A DNA stretch of 64,000 bases from Piezodorus guildinii (lineage: Eukaryota > Arthropoda > Insecta > Hemiptera > Pentatomidae): NCBI GenBank assembly GCA_023052935.1, contig CM041298.1:16599371-16663370 (forward strand), given 5' to 3'. The notes under the pieces were generated by a model. That model worked only from the letters and a program-made list of their open reading frames with translations, did no database searches and was not told the DNA's origin. Of this stretch, positions 1 through 11,406 are shown one piece after another (position 1 is the stretch's first letter; each line of letters opens with the position of its first letter). The position numbers and the translations under genes are program-made.

Positions 1-160
1 CTAACAATTTAAATTTCATATCAGTAAATAAAAAATAAAAAAATGAACTCATTAAACATATCTATGTATAAAGCCTGTTAAATAATTCTATTTTCAAATA
101 ATTATACGTAAAAAATATGGTTTTGTAGTAATAATGGTTTGACTATTCTAGAGAAAAAAA

Positions 161-946
161 AATCTGGTGCGGGCAACACACGACTTTCACTTACCTCCAT
201 TTTAAAAATCAATGAAAGGATTTTCTAATACAGTTAGAGATTAAAATACGTGAAACCATTAAAGAAATAATTAAATTGTATTTCTATAGAAACATGTGTA
301 TCGTTAAAAAATCTACTATATTATTATCTAAAATAATCAGATATATCGGCTTTTCATCACTCTCTATTAAATTTTAAAAGCTTGAGTATAAGATAATATT
401 TTTTCTAAAATATTTAGCTTTCCAACGGTATATCATACATGTATATTACTGCTCTTATGTTCAAAAACAAAAAATTGCATTAAAAAAATATTTTTTCTGT
501 TTTCTCCTTTAGTTAGGTATCGAATTCATTAAGTTTATGTATTTACCTTTTTTTCATCAGTGGTAACAAGATAATATAATTTTTTTTATATAATCATGAA
601 AATTAAAGGTACTTTAGAGAAAGAAAATTCAAAATGAAACCTAAATCATATTAAAGCCCATTAAATTTTACATCGATATAGAAAAAGGTTTTGTAACGTC
701 TTGGGCGTATATTTGTCTTAAATATGAAATTTCAGTTTCATAGGTCTTACCGTTTAAGCCCGGGAGTTACACACACACACACATGCGGAACCACAGATAC
801 ACATGCATTTTTGCAAGATTTGGTCATTTGGACTCTTGGAGACCCTAAAACGTGTATTTCCTTTAAAAACTGGAATTCGAAAATGTTCACGATCGCAATA
901 CTTTCCCTTACTATATATTTCATACATAGGTAGGTAAGTGAAAGTA
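161..946 (+). repeat. DR1 dispersed repeat, copy 1
   Basis: Starts AATCTGGTGCGGGC and continues ACACACGACTTTCACTTACC. It ends GTAAGTGAAAGTAA. Internal landmarks are CTTTCCAACGGTATATCATA, TTTCTCCTTTAGTTAGGTAT, TCAGTTTCATAGG, a short (CA)n tract and CACGATCGCAATACTTTCCC. Two internal stretches are missing, around 630 and 685. It has no coding capacity; small ORFs reading HTHTH are the CA tract. Confidence 0.8.
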
Positions 947-1059
947 AAAAATACAAACACATTTACGTTAAACAAAAAATTGTTTTTTCTGTATAGGGAC
1001 ACCCGAATCACCTGACGGTGAGAAAGTAAGCTTTAGGACAAATTCTTATACCTACCAAA

Positions 1060-1124
<65 letters not shown>
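947..1124. repeat. Unassigned flank ending in a 62-bp A run
   Basis: About 115 bp of unrecognised sequence followed by an uninterrupted A run at 1063-1124. It could be the tail of a plus-strand retroinsertion or a T-rich 3' end of the adjoining minus-strand SINE. Confidence 0.5.
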
Positions 1125-1126
<2 letters not shown>

Positions 1127-1402
1127 TACATGTAGAGATTCGTACTGTTTCTAGGCCAACTGCCGTGCAATGATGTGATTCGGATGATGATGTGCAAAGA
1201 TCACGCTCAGTCGCCAGGTTTTTTCCCCATTTTTGGGTAACCACTTTATAGAGGCTGGGTGTGCCCCAGGAGGGTCTCCATACCTCAGGATCGCCCCCGG
1301 CTGAAATAAAAGTATAAATAATATTCCGCTACGGCCGGGATTCGAACCCAGGACCTGGAGCACAGTAGACTAGCGCTCTACCCACTCGACCACACCACTC
1401 CT
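1125..1402 (-). mobile_element. tRNA-derived SINE (family S1)
   Basis: The minus strand starts with a tRNA-like head. Its A box is TGGTCGAGTGGG (complement at 1381-1392) and its B box is GGTTCGAATCC (complement at 1338-1348), with tRNA-like spacing of about 33 nt. A non-tRNA body of about 200 bp follows. The body is too long and the arms too poor for a functional tRNA, so this is a SINE. No second copy was recognised in the window. Confidence 0.65.
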
Positions 1403-2140
1403 CATATATTAGATATACATGCCACATTTAATTTTTCACTTAGCTTATTTGTTTTTGATAAATTATTGTTTATTTTATTTTTGTCGAACACTTCTCATTA
1501 AAATATTATTAGCACACATCATTTTGGTTTCGTAGTAATAATATTTGTATTAAATCGATATCCTTCCTCTAAAAAACAAGGAAAAATGGCGGTAACAAAG
1601 CTTCGGTAAGGGTTGTGCTTTAGGGAACCTATTACATAAAGGCGGTGGTCGGGCCCTTATTGACCGCTTGCTAACCCTCAACCCTTTCTTTGCCTGGTCA
1701 CCCTAGTCTGGGGTGCCGGGTTCTAATATTTCAACCCTCCCAGGGTATCAACACTGGAAATCCGATAACGTACAAACTTACAAACGGAAATTCAACGTAA
1801 TAAACATGATATGAAAATAAATTATATTCTAGCCCTTTATGTATGGACGTGAAAAAACTTCCATTTTCATACAAATATACTCAATTTTTCATTTATTTCA
1901 ATTCTTTTCAGCTTTTTGATATTTAGATAATTAGATTATTAATATAAAAACAATATTATAAAAAAAAATTTGAATTTGTATTAATATTTTGGCCATATTG
2001 AAGATGGAAAACACTTAAATACAATTAAATTAGATAATTATATTTTAAAAACTGGACGTATAATTAATATATATTTTTTAAAAAATGGATAGCGAAAAAT
2101 TTTGTATGAGAGGTAAACTCTATGCAATTTATACTCACGG
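1403..2140. other. AT-rich intronic DNA with an unrecognised GC-richer patch
   Basis: Mostly low-complexity AT sequence. The stretch around 1585-1760 is more balanced in composition, with several GGG/CCC blocks, and may be an old repeat. I recognise no coding or RNA signal. Confidence 0.4.
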
Positions 2141-2142
2141 AT

Positions 2143-2240
2143 GCCCTGTCTGATGATGCCTCACAATTTTAAACCGAAACGTCGGCAAAATTAAAATATT
2201 CAAAAAATATGACTCCCGGCTATTTCTACCTTCGTTCGTA
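2143..2240 (+). ncRNA. Degenerate hammerhead-ribozyme relic of a Penelope-like element
   Basis: CTGATGA (2150-2156) is followed by an 18-nt spacer and GAAACGTCGGC (2176-2186), the hammerhead core order. Downstream AAAATTAAAATATT and ACTCCCGGCTATTTCTA match the flank of the motif at 35243-35340. Stem II is ruined (TGCCTC against AAACC), so self-cleavage is unlikely. No inverted partner or TSD is visible, so this is a solo fragment. Confidence 0.55.
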
Positions 2241-2276
2241 ATAGTGTAAAACAGGTATATTGTTTCGAATTCAAGA

Positions 2277-2372
2277 ACTTTTAAATACATTTAGAGGTGA
2301 AAAAAAGGTTCAGGCAACACACGACTATCACTTACCTCGACTGTCAAAATCAATTTAAAAACTATTAAGCGT
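2277..2372 (+). repeat. DR1 5'-end fragments joined head to tail
   Basis: A short DR1-like piece ending TTTAGAGGTGAAAA is followed by a second diverged DR1 start (CAGGCAACACACGAC, then ATCACTTACCTCGA). The junction type is the same as at 30612 and 47620. Confidence 0.5.
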
Positions 2373-3107
2373 ACTTCATCACACCGATCAGCGCCATCAA
2401 ACACTTTCTGTCAATGAAAACAAGGCAGAAGTGGAATACGAAATGGGCCATCTCAACAAAAGGTAGACACACCTATGACTACATAAAAACAATTGACGAT
2501 CGAACTAAACTTAAAAAAATTTCCTACAAACTGACACAATTCCTGACGGGACATGGAGGAGCCAGAAGCTATTTATTTCGATTCAAACTAACTGACGACA
2601 AAATCTGTAAGTGTGACGGTGAAAGCGAACAGACATACGACCATCTTTTATTCGATTGCAGTAAACTGGACAAACATAGACACAAACTGATCTCAACAGT
2701 CCTACATGTGTTGCTAACTTAAACTAGTTTATCTTAATTTCTAATGTTATATTATCAATTGTGTTATCTGTTTTGTTTTTTTTGTTTTTTTTATATGTAG
2801 GTTTTTTATTTAGTTTTTCCTACTACCATAGTTAATATCAATTTAATTTTACCATTAATTGTAGATTAGATAATTAGATTATAACTACCAAATGAACCAA
2901 ACATTTGATGATTGTAAGGATGTCTCATCCGAAATCATTTATAAATTTTTTGTCAATATGTAAAAATGTAAATAAAGTTTATTTTCTTCTTCAGTCCTAC
3001 TTAACGGAGACCAATGGCCGCCTTCGAAGTGTGACCTTCTTACAAAATATTTTTCAAAATTTGATGAATTTGTGGACCGGGTGGACTATGCAGAATTAGA
3101 GAAATAG
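2373..3107 (+). pseudogene. R1-like non-LTR retrotransposon, C-terminal pol fragment, interrupted
   Basis: Encodes the post-RT C-terminal region typical of R1/LOA-type LINEs. QFLTGHGGARSYLFRF is followed by a zinc-knuckle-like CKCDGESEQTYDHLLFDC (C-x-C, then H and C, around 2608-2660). Translation breaks at 2706, where a 286-bp insert lies between two copies of CAGTCCTAC (2697-2705 and 2992-3000). Coding resumes after the insert as LLNGDQWPPSKCDLL and ends with TAG at 3105-3107. No RT domain lies upstream, so this is a 5'-truncated dead copy. Confidence 0.7.
2706..2991 (+). mobile_element. Short retroinsertion within the R1-like fragment
   Basis: 286 bp flanked by the 9-bp direct repeat CAGTCCTAC. 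It is AT-rich and non-coding and ends TGTAAATAAAGTTTATTTTC with a CTT-rich tail. It behaves like the 3'UTR of a severely 5'-truncated LINE or like a SINE without a recognisable head. Family unknown. Confidence 0.55.
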
Positions 3108-3477
3108 CAACAGGCAATAACTCGTTAATAATCTTGTTTTATTTACTTTCACTGTTACTAATACTAGTCAATTTGTTTGTTAGTGTGTATTATTTCGTTA
3201 AGTAGTTATAACTAATGAATTATTTATTATTTGTTACTGGTTTATTTGTTTAGTCAATTAGTTAGTATTATTTTGTTAATTCGTTATAACAAATGATTAA
3301 TTTATCAGTTTATATTTATTAGTTTTATTTAACTTATTTTATTTTTTATGTAACTTAATGTTCTGTAACATAATTTATATTATGTAATAAAAATACGTGT
3401 TGTATCGCAAGATGGCACGCGTAGAAATAAATGCACCCATTGCAGGGTTACTGTAATGAGGAAAACCGTAAGTGTAC
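3108..3477. other. AT-rich DNA with imperfect internal repeats
   Basis: Probably old 3'UTR of the R1-like element. TTAGTTAGTATTATTTTGTT and CGTTATAAC-type strings recur at 3175-3300. No gene is seen. Confidence 0.35.
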
Positions 3478-4229
3478 TTCATTTTCGTTGGATACATATG
3501 ATAATATTAAATAATATAACTATTAAATTATTAATATCATTAATAAGTTTATTCCTCATTTGTCACTTTATATTACATTTTGTATTTTTTTTTATCGGAT
3601 AATATATTTTGTAAAATCTTTCTCTTTTTACAGGTATATTATACGTCTATATTACTGTTCTTATAATTAAAAAAAACATAACTACATAAACAAATAGTTT
3701 TGCTCTTTTATCCTTTAGTTGGTCATCGAATTTGTCCTTCTTGTTTATTATCCATTCTTTATCAATTTCATAAAATCTACAAAAGTAAAGCTACTTTAGA
3801 TGAAGAAATTTTTAAATATCGGAATTTAAGCCCTGTCACACTATTTCAATCAACCCTACATATTAAAGCCCATCCAATTTTAAATCGATAGAGCGAGTTT
3901 AATCAAAATTTTAGAGTCACTTTTGAAAAATCGTACAAATGTGCAAAATGTATGGTATAAAGTGGCTCTTCTGGTTAGCTTAATTTTGAAAAAAAAAAAG
4001 TTGCTGTAACATCTCGGGCGCATATTTGTCTTAAATATGAAATTTCAGCTTCATAGGACTTTTTTTTTCGCGCAGGACTTACCACACACACACGGACCTT
4101 TTTTTGGGGCTTGGTCATTTGGACTCAGGTGACCCTAAAACGTTATTCGTTGAAAACTTGAATTCGAACATTTTCACGATCGCAATACTTACCCTTACTG
4201 TATATTCTATATAAGGTAAGTGAAAGTAA
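3478..4229 (+). repeat. DR1 copy, divergent subfamily b
   Basis: Diverged left part similar to 44240-44460, then CATTTAAGCC-type, CATCTCGGGCGCATATTTGTC, TGAAATTTCAGC and CACGATCGCAATACTTACCC landmarks. It ends GGTAAGTGAAAGTAA. The 5' end is not clear. Confidence 0.65.
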
Positions 4230-5203
4230 TAAATTATTAATAATTAATTACATTAACGTTTCAACAGACACTACTTATCACTTATCAAATTAACGTTAAA
4301 TAATCTATTATATGATTATCAAAGCCAAAGACTGTTTTATCGGCTTTTCGTGTATTAAAATTTTGTTTTCATCTTTTACAACAGTACGGTTTTGCAAAAT
4401 ACAATATTTATAGAAATCATTAAAATTCCATACTATTATTATAATTTATATAGATATATTATTCCTATAATTATATATAGCTTTATATGTACGGGGATTA
4501 CTCCGAAAGCAAATAAAGATACATTCATTCATTCACACCAATTTAATATTTAATTTTAAAATTATGGCATGATAAACAGCATATAAATCATATAAAATGT
4601 AATAAATAACAAAATAAATAAAAATATTGAATGAATCCGAATCATTTAAGGAAAACAAACACAGAAAAAAACCCGTCAGAAGAGTGAGCCAAAGCATGAA
4701 TGAAGGTACAGAGTAAATAAAAAAGAGGGGAAAAAAAGGCGGGAACGACTAAAAAAGCTGGCGGGATTGTGAATGAAGGCCGGTGCATATGAAAGAATAT
4801 AGGGACTTGTTGATATCGGGGAGGCAGCTGTCATGCGCTTCCCGCCCTCGCGAAAAACTCCCGCGCTATTCCGTCAACTGGCGCCTTCAACGATCGGCCA
4901 AGCCAGAATGTGCTCCTCAGCATTCTAAATCATCTTTAAAATCCTACAAATTGATTTTATTTCCTTATTTATAATCGATTACAATGTTAATTTAAGGTGG
5001 TTAGGATAATAGGAAAAACAGTTTTAATATTTATTAAAATAAATAAATAAATAATAATTTTAAAAGTCTGACGCACAACACAATACTTTTACTTATATCC
5101 CTTATTTTTTTTTTTAATAATAAGATAGAGATAATTTAAGCAAATCGGCTTTTCCATTGGTCATCGCAACACAAGTTAACGGCTTCTCCGATTTCTCTAA
5201 TTA
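4230..5203. other. Mostly unique intronic DNA with a GC-richer block
   Basis: AT-rich up to about 4640. At about 4660-4930 the composition shifts, with AGAGGGGAAAAAAAGGCGGG and CCCGCCCTCGCG strings. There is no splice-flanked ORF resembling runt and no repeat copy elsewhere in the window. It could be a conserved intronic regulatory element of runt; that is a guess from composition and position only. Confidence 0.35.
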
Positions 5204-6056
5204 TTACTTTCACTTACTATATATAGTAAGAGGAAGTATTGCGATCGTGAAAATTTTCGAATTCCAGTTTTTAACGAAAATACACGTTTTAGGTCCCCGA
5301 GTCCAAATACCATCCGCAAAGTCTGTGTTGGTGTTGGTGTGTTAGTGTAACTCCGCGAACGAAGTCTAGAAACTGAAATTTCATATTTAAGACAACTATA
5401 CGCCCGAGACTAACAACACTTTTTTCAGCAAAATGAGCTAACCAGAAGAGGCACTTTATACTAAGCATTTTGCACCTTTTTTCTATTTTCTCTAAAACGG
5501 TTCAGACGATTTTGATTAAAATCCTATATCGATGTAAACAATTTTAATATTATTGGGTTTTATTCTGATTAAAATGGTCTGACAGGGCCTAAATGCCGAT
5601 ATTTTAAATTGTCTTCCCCTAAAGTACCTTTAATTTTGTAGACTTAATAAAAATAACTATATTATCTTGTTAACGCTGATGAAAAACAGGTAAATATATA
5701 AATTGAATAAATTCGATACCCAACTAAAGGAGAAAACAGAAAAAATATTTTTTTAATGCAATTTTTCGTTTTTGAACATAAGAGCAGTAATATACATGTA
5801 TGATATACCGTTGGAAAGCTAAATATTTTAGAAAATCATATTATCTCATACACAAGCTTTTAAAAGTTAATAGAGAGTGATATAATAAGGCGATAAAACT
5901 AAGTGATTGTTTTAGATAATAATATAATATATTTTTTAATAAAACACATGTTTTTATATAAATTCAATTTAATTAATTATTTAGTATTTTCACGCATATT
6001 TAAAAATTCTTTCATTGATTTTAAAAATAGAGGTAAGTGAAAGTCGTGTGTTGCCC
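5204..6056 (-). repeat. DR1 dispersed repeat copy
   Basis: Reverse orientation. It begins TTACTTTCACTTAC with the palindrome ACTATATATAGT and ends GGTAAGTGAAAGTCGTGTGT, just short of the usual terminal GCACCAGATT, replaced here by a T run. It is nearly full length, with the CA tract reduced to GTTGGTGTTGGTGTG. Confidence 0.8.
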
Positions 6057-6179
6057 TTTTTTTTTTTGTTATGCTTATATCAGCCAGGAGAAGAATCTTG
6101 TGAAAGAAGAAAAGAGAAAAGTTACTTTGGTTGATAGTTGTTTTATATTTTTATATATTTTAAAGGTAATAATAATTGC

Positions 6180-6187
6180 TCTATCTA

Positions 6188-6222
<35 letters not shown>
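6180..6222. repeat. (TA)n microsatellite
   Basis: Alternating TA tract flanked by TCTATCTATC. Confidence 0.9.
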
Positions 6223-6223
<1 letters not shown>

Positions 6224-6629
6224 GAATCGCTTTTTTCCTTGGTCATCACATCACGCATGAACGGCATAACTGATTTCTCTAATTCTGTTTTTGCTGTCTA
6301 ATTCTGTTTAAATCAGTCAAGAGAAGGATCTTACGAAAGAAAAAAGTATATATTTGGGAATACATTTTTTTTTAAGTCAAATTTTATTATAACTTTAATG
6401 ATTCCGAAACACCTTCAATTTCACATGTTCGAGTAAGCTCGAACACAAAATTTATATGGAAAATATTGAAAATGTATGAAGTTTTTAAACATTAAAACAT
6501 TTCGAGTTAAATTACAGTCATAGAAGAAAAGAAAAAGAAGTTATACTATCATTACTTAAAGGCTTGTTTTTGATTTATATAATTTTGTTTTTGCAAGTGT
6601 TACTATATTCAAATTAGATATTTCATTTC

Positions 6630-6630
6630 A

Positions 6631-6697
<67 letters not shown>
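6630..6697. repeat. (TA)n microsatellite, about 68 bp
   Basis: Uninterrupted alternating AT tract. Confidence 0.92.
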
Positions 6698-6700
<3 letters not shown>

Positions 6701-6984
6701 GTTTTCAATGACTTTTTCGTCACTAAATAGCTACGATAGCTAAATAATAACCATGTTATCGTAGCTTCCATGAATAGAATTCTATATGTTTGACAAAAAA
6801 TTAATTTAAAATTACTTTAAATATTTCGAATGAATAGTAAGGCATTAAAAAAAAAAATATTAGATATCTGATATTAACAAATTAATAGCTTGAGCGCTTT
6901 AGGTTGAATTTAGTTTTATAATTTATGGCTAAATTAATAGATTTATAAAAAAAGAAAAGAAATAAGTCTGTTAAATAATCCTAT

Positions 6985-7594
6985 TATCAAATATGTTCCT
7001 ATGTTAAAAACAAAAAAAATAATTAAAAATTTATTTTTTCGGTTTTTTTTTCTTTAGTTGGGTATCGAATTCATTCAGTTTACATATGTACCTATTTTTC
7101 ATCAGTAGTAACAAGATAATATAGTTATATTTATATAATCAACAAAATTAAAGGTACTTTAGAGAAAGAATATTAAAAATATCGGCATTTAAGCCCTGTC
7201 AGACCATTTTTATCCGAATGAAACCTAACTGATATTAAAGCCCATTAAATTTTACATCGATATAGTGAGTTTAAACAAAATAGTCGGAACCGTTTACGAG
7301 AAAATCGAAAAAAAAGTGCAAATCGCAAGGTATAAAGTGGCTCTTCTGGTAAGCTCATTTTGATGAAAAAGGTTTTGTAACGTCTCGGGCGTATATTTGT
7401 CTTAAATATGAAATTTCAGTTTCATAGGACTTACCGTTTCCGCCCGGGAGTTACCACACACACACAGACCTTTTTGAGGGACTTGGTCATTAGGACTTAG
7501 GAGACCCTAAAACGTGCATTTCCGTTGAAAACTGGAATTCGAAAATGTTCACGATCGCAATACTTTCCCTTACTATATATAGTAAGTGAAAGTA
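6985..7594 (+). repeat. DR1 copy, 5'-truncated
   Basis: Begins within the repeat near the TTCCTATGTT landmark and runs to GTAAGTGAAAGTAA. A 30-bp stretch, AAGTCTGTTAAATAATCCTA and following, precedes it at 6963 and is repeated just after it at 7603. That suggests a long duplication at the insertion point or an underlying second repeat. Confidence 0.75.
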
Positions 7595-8930
7595 AAAAAA
7601 AAGTCTGTTATATAATTCTATTATCAAATAATTATACGTAAAAAATAAGGTTTTGTAGTTAATTATAGCTTTAAACGAATATCGTTTTAAAAAGTATAAA
7701 CACAATTTTAAAAACAGAAATAATTTCTTTATTCCAAATATGCAACTTAAATATTACACATGATTCAAATAATTCACCGAAAATATTAATAAACGTTAGT
7801 GATTTTAAAAGATCCAATTAATATTGTAATTTTAGGATAAATATATTAAATAGATAAGTTAGAATAGATTATGAATTGTTGCTAGTTTTTTTTTTTCTCG
7901 AGTAACGTTTTTTTTAGTGATTTAACCTAGAATTAAATCCATTAAATATAAACACTACAAATTATTACACAATGTTTTATTGATTCCAAATAACTATATT
8001 GGGATATAACAATTTATACAGCTGTTTACATGAAATTAACTAATATAAAGAGCAATAAATCAATCAAAGGAAAATTACCAATCACCACTGCTAGCTAATT
8101 CCAAAATGCTATTTAGATCTGCTATTTCTTAACCGATTTCACTGATATTTTTGTACTTTGTTGTGAAATTGATTCGCTATTGAATAGTTTTAACAACATT
8201 GATTGATTTGCTGATGATTTGATATTGATAAATCCGTATGGCGGACAGACGCATTTTTTTTTATATTCATTATTCGGGTTCTGGGTATCTTAAGACTATG
8301 AATGTAAGACCTCAGATTTTGAGGAGATCTGTAATTTTTTTTTGGGTTTCAATAATCAAGTACAGTCCAGTGCTAAATGATTCAGGAGTTCTATAAATGC
8401 TTTGAGACTGGAAATGTGTTAATTAGCATTCAATTTTGAACATTAATCTTAAATAATAATGAGTTTTATGAGGTATGAGTGATTAAATAGTTGGGCCAAA
8501 TGAAAATATATTATATCGTTTAGTGGCACAGACCAAAATACGAATAATAAAAATTAATTATAAATCACATGAAAGACGGTTGGAATTTTTTTCCAATAGG
8601 ACAAGGGCAAAATATACTCAATCTGTGTTTGCCAAAGCTGTGTCAGATCGCACGAATACGAAATGCGACTTTTGTTCTGTATGCATGCAAAAAGAAGAAT
8701 ATTTTGACTATATATATATATATTGACTTTCTGACAAATTTTTATTTATCTGTTTACTCGTATCGAAATCTGAGGTCCGAATACATCTAAAAAACAATCA
8801 AGCTATTTAAACAAGCGTTTGAAAATTGCATTTATTTTCGAAAGTTACTCTGTACAAAGTTTATTTTATTTCAAGGAACTCTAAAATATTGCCTACCAAC
8901 ATTGCATTAAAATGAAGTTATTAATATAGT
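7595..8930. other. AT-rich DNA, no recognised feature
   Basis: No gene or strong repeat is seen. A block at 7960-8025 with TTCCAAATAACTATATT is also found at 35035-35065, so an undefined dispersed repeat is present. Confidence 0.4.
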
Positions 8931-8934
8931 AAAA

Positions 8935-9830
8935 AATCTGGTGCGGGCAACACACGACTTTCACTTACCTAAATTTTTAAAATCAATGAAAGAATTTTCA
9001 AATACAGTTAAAAAATACGCGAAATTATTAAGGAATTAATCAAATTAAATTTCTATAGAAACATGTGTTTTATTAAAAAATCAATTATATTATTATCTTA
9101 AATAATCAGTAAGCTTTATATTCTTTTCATCACTCTCCAATAACTTTTAAAAGCTTGTGTATGAGATGATAATTTTTCTAAAATCATTAGCTTTCCAACG
9201 GTATATCATACATGTATATTACTGCTCTTATGTTTAAAAACAAAAAATTGCATTAAAAAAATATTTTTTCTGTTTTCTCCTTTAGTTGGGTATCGAATTT
9301 ATTCAATTTATACATTTACCAGTTTTTCATCAGCGTTAACAAGATAATCTAGTTATTATTATTGAATCTACAAAATTAAAGGTACTTTAGGGGAAGAAAA
9401 TTTAAAATATCGGCATTTAAGCCCTGTCAGACCATTTTTATCTAAATAAAACCTACATGATATTAAAGCCCATTAAATTTTACATCGATATAGCGAGTTT
9501 AATCAAAATCGTCCGAACCGTTTTTGAGATAATCGAAAAAAGGTGCAAAATGCATGGTATAAAGTGCCTCTTCTGGTAGGCTCATTTTGATGAAAAAAGT
9601 TTTGTCACGTCTCGGGCGTATAGTTGTCTTAAATATGAAATTTCAGTTTCATAGGACTTACCGTTTCCGCCCGGGAGTTACCACAGACACACACACACAC
9701 AGACCTTTTTGCGGGACTTGGTTATTTGGACTCAGGGGACCCTAAAACGTGTATTTCCGTTGAAAACTGGAATTCGAAAATTTTCACGATCGCAATACTT
9801 CCCCTTACTATATATAGTAAGTGAAAGTAA
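8935..9830 (+). repeat. DR1 dispersed repeat, near full-length copy
   Basis: Has all landmarks from AATCTGGTGCGGGC to GTAAGTGAAAGTAA, including the terminal palindrome CTTACTATATATAGTAAG. At about 896 bp this is one of the best copies for defining the element. Start and end contain the complementary 12-mers ACTTTCACTTAC and GTAAGTGAAAGT. Confidence 0.85.
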
Positions 9831-10849
9831 AAAACATTGCACGACTTTAATGCAAAAATGAATTAGTTCAATGAGAAATTAATTGGTGATTTTTGAACCG
9901 CGTATTTTCACTAATTCCAAAGATATAAATCGCACTAACATTGAAGAGTTGGTTCACAATCTACAATATTATAGGGTAACACAAAAAAAAAAAAAAAAAA
10001 AAAAAATTCACAAAGTTGTTTTATGTTATTGGAGGTTATTTAAACAATAAATATATTTATAAATTATAATTTACGATATAAAATATTAAAGTCAATAGTT
10101 ATCATGGGATTTTGCTGTGGAAGTAGGAGATAGTCAAAACAAATATCTGCTTGACTTTACTCAGAGACCAACCAAGCAGATTTCCTTAAGCATCAGACTC
10201 TCGGACTACTTTCTCTGAGCCATAAAAACAAAAAAAATCCAATGATTGCATATTTTAAAAGTACAATAATTCGAAAAATTAGACGTGATTTGTATGTTTA
10301 CCAACTGAACAGCGGAATAAAGTCACTTAAATAAACTTTAATATTTATAATGATTTAAAATATGATATTTATAATCAAGTTAAAATAAAATGGCTTAGAC
10401 AATTATGAAAAAGTGAGATTGTTTTTTATTATTTGCTGGAGAACAGAGGTAAATCAAATCTATCGAAACATATTTCCTGTTTGAGCATATTCACCGACAA
10501 AGGAGCACTTTGTTTGTGGATCACTAACGAAAAAAAATCTAATGTCGTATGTGGTTTTGTAGACCATATGTTGTAAAATTAGGGAAAAGAACTCAAGTCC
10601 ATTTTATGTGGATTAATATTTAAATTTAATTATTAAGCGATGGTAGTAACAGATGAGTAATAGAATTATGATTTTACCATAATGAATATAAGGAATTAAT
10701 TAAATTGTGGATGGGTTAATTTTTTTAATGTTAGTCAATTTCGGAAAAGTACTCATATATGTAGTAAAGACGATTTATTTCTTAAACATAAGTTTGATAA
10801 GTTATTTAAACAGTAAACTATGATGATTTTGGCTGTTTTGATTTTAAAA
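9831..10849. other. AT-rich intronic DNA
   Basis: No recognised gene or repeat apart from an A run at about 9985-10006. Confidence 0.4.
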
Positions 10850-11027
10850 AGAAAACTTTTGGGGGGAAATATTACAATTTAACACTAGGGATGGAATCCT
10901 ATTTTTTTCAAAAATTGAGTTATTATTGGATGAGGGGAGATTTCAACATAACAAGGCAAAACAGATTTCCTATTTGACACATGATAAGCGGACTGATTTT
11001 TCTGAACTTTAATTAAGAAAACTAAAT

Positions 11028-11090
11028 TGTTCATAACTGTTATTCTTAGGGGACCTAGTCCCAGAATAAATTGTTTTTCTATTCTATTCA
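11028..11090 (+). repeat. LINE 3'-end-like fragment inside the satellite array
   Basis: Contains TTCTTAGGGGACC, AGTCCCAGAATAAA and TTTTTCTATTCTATT, matching fragments at 28640-28725, 36085-36150 and 36816-36875. It looks like the terminal part of a retroelement 3'UTR with an AATAAA signal. Confidence 0.4.
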
Positions 11091-11365
11091 ATTATAAGAA
11101 AACCGAAAATTCAGAAAAGGGAATCCTGATTTTATTGACTACGATTCGGACAATAACGGAAAATAAATCGTAAAGATTTTTTTTATAAATTACAACGATG
11201 ATTATTCAGGATTTTGGGTGATTTGATTTGAAAATTAAATCTTTTGTTGTTGTATTTTTTTTGGGGGGGGGACATGACAATTTTAAATACCACAAAGGAT
11301 GGATTTATATTATTTTGTATTTTTTTATGTGAGTTTTGTTTATTGGTTACTAATGTTTTGTGTTT

Positions 11366-11368
<3 letters not shown>

Positions 11369-11405
<37 letters not shown>
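11369..11405. repeat. 37-bp T run in the satellite array
   Basis: Uninterrupted T tract, followed by GAGAGAGAGAGG. Confidence 0.9.

Positions 11406-11406
<1 letters not shown>

Noticed and set aside
1332..1402. tRNA-like segments here and at 28760, 42940, 45097 and 48740
   Set aside because: A and B boxes are present, but cloverleaf arms are poor and long non-tRNA bodies and TSDs follow. They are SINE heads, not tRNA genes.
2143..2240. The motif near 2150 as an active ribozyme
   Set aside because: Stem II cannot form and there is a 4-nt insertion before CTGATGA; treated as a relic.
8935..9830. DR1 as a Helitron
   Set aside because: One end starts with TC after an A run and the other has a hairpin, but the required CTRR terminus after the hairpin is absent in every copy.
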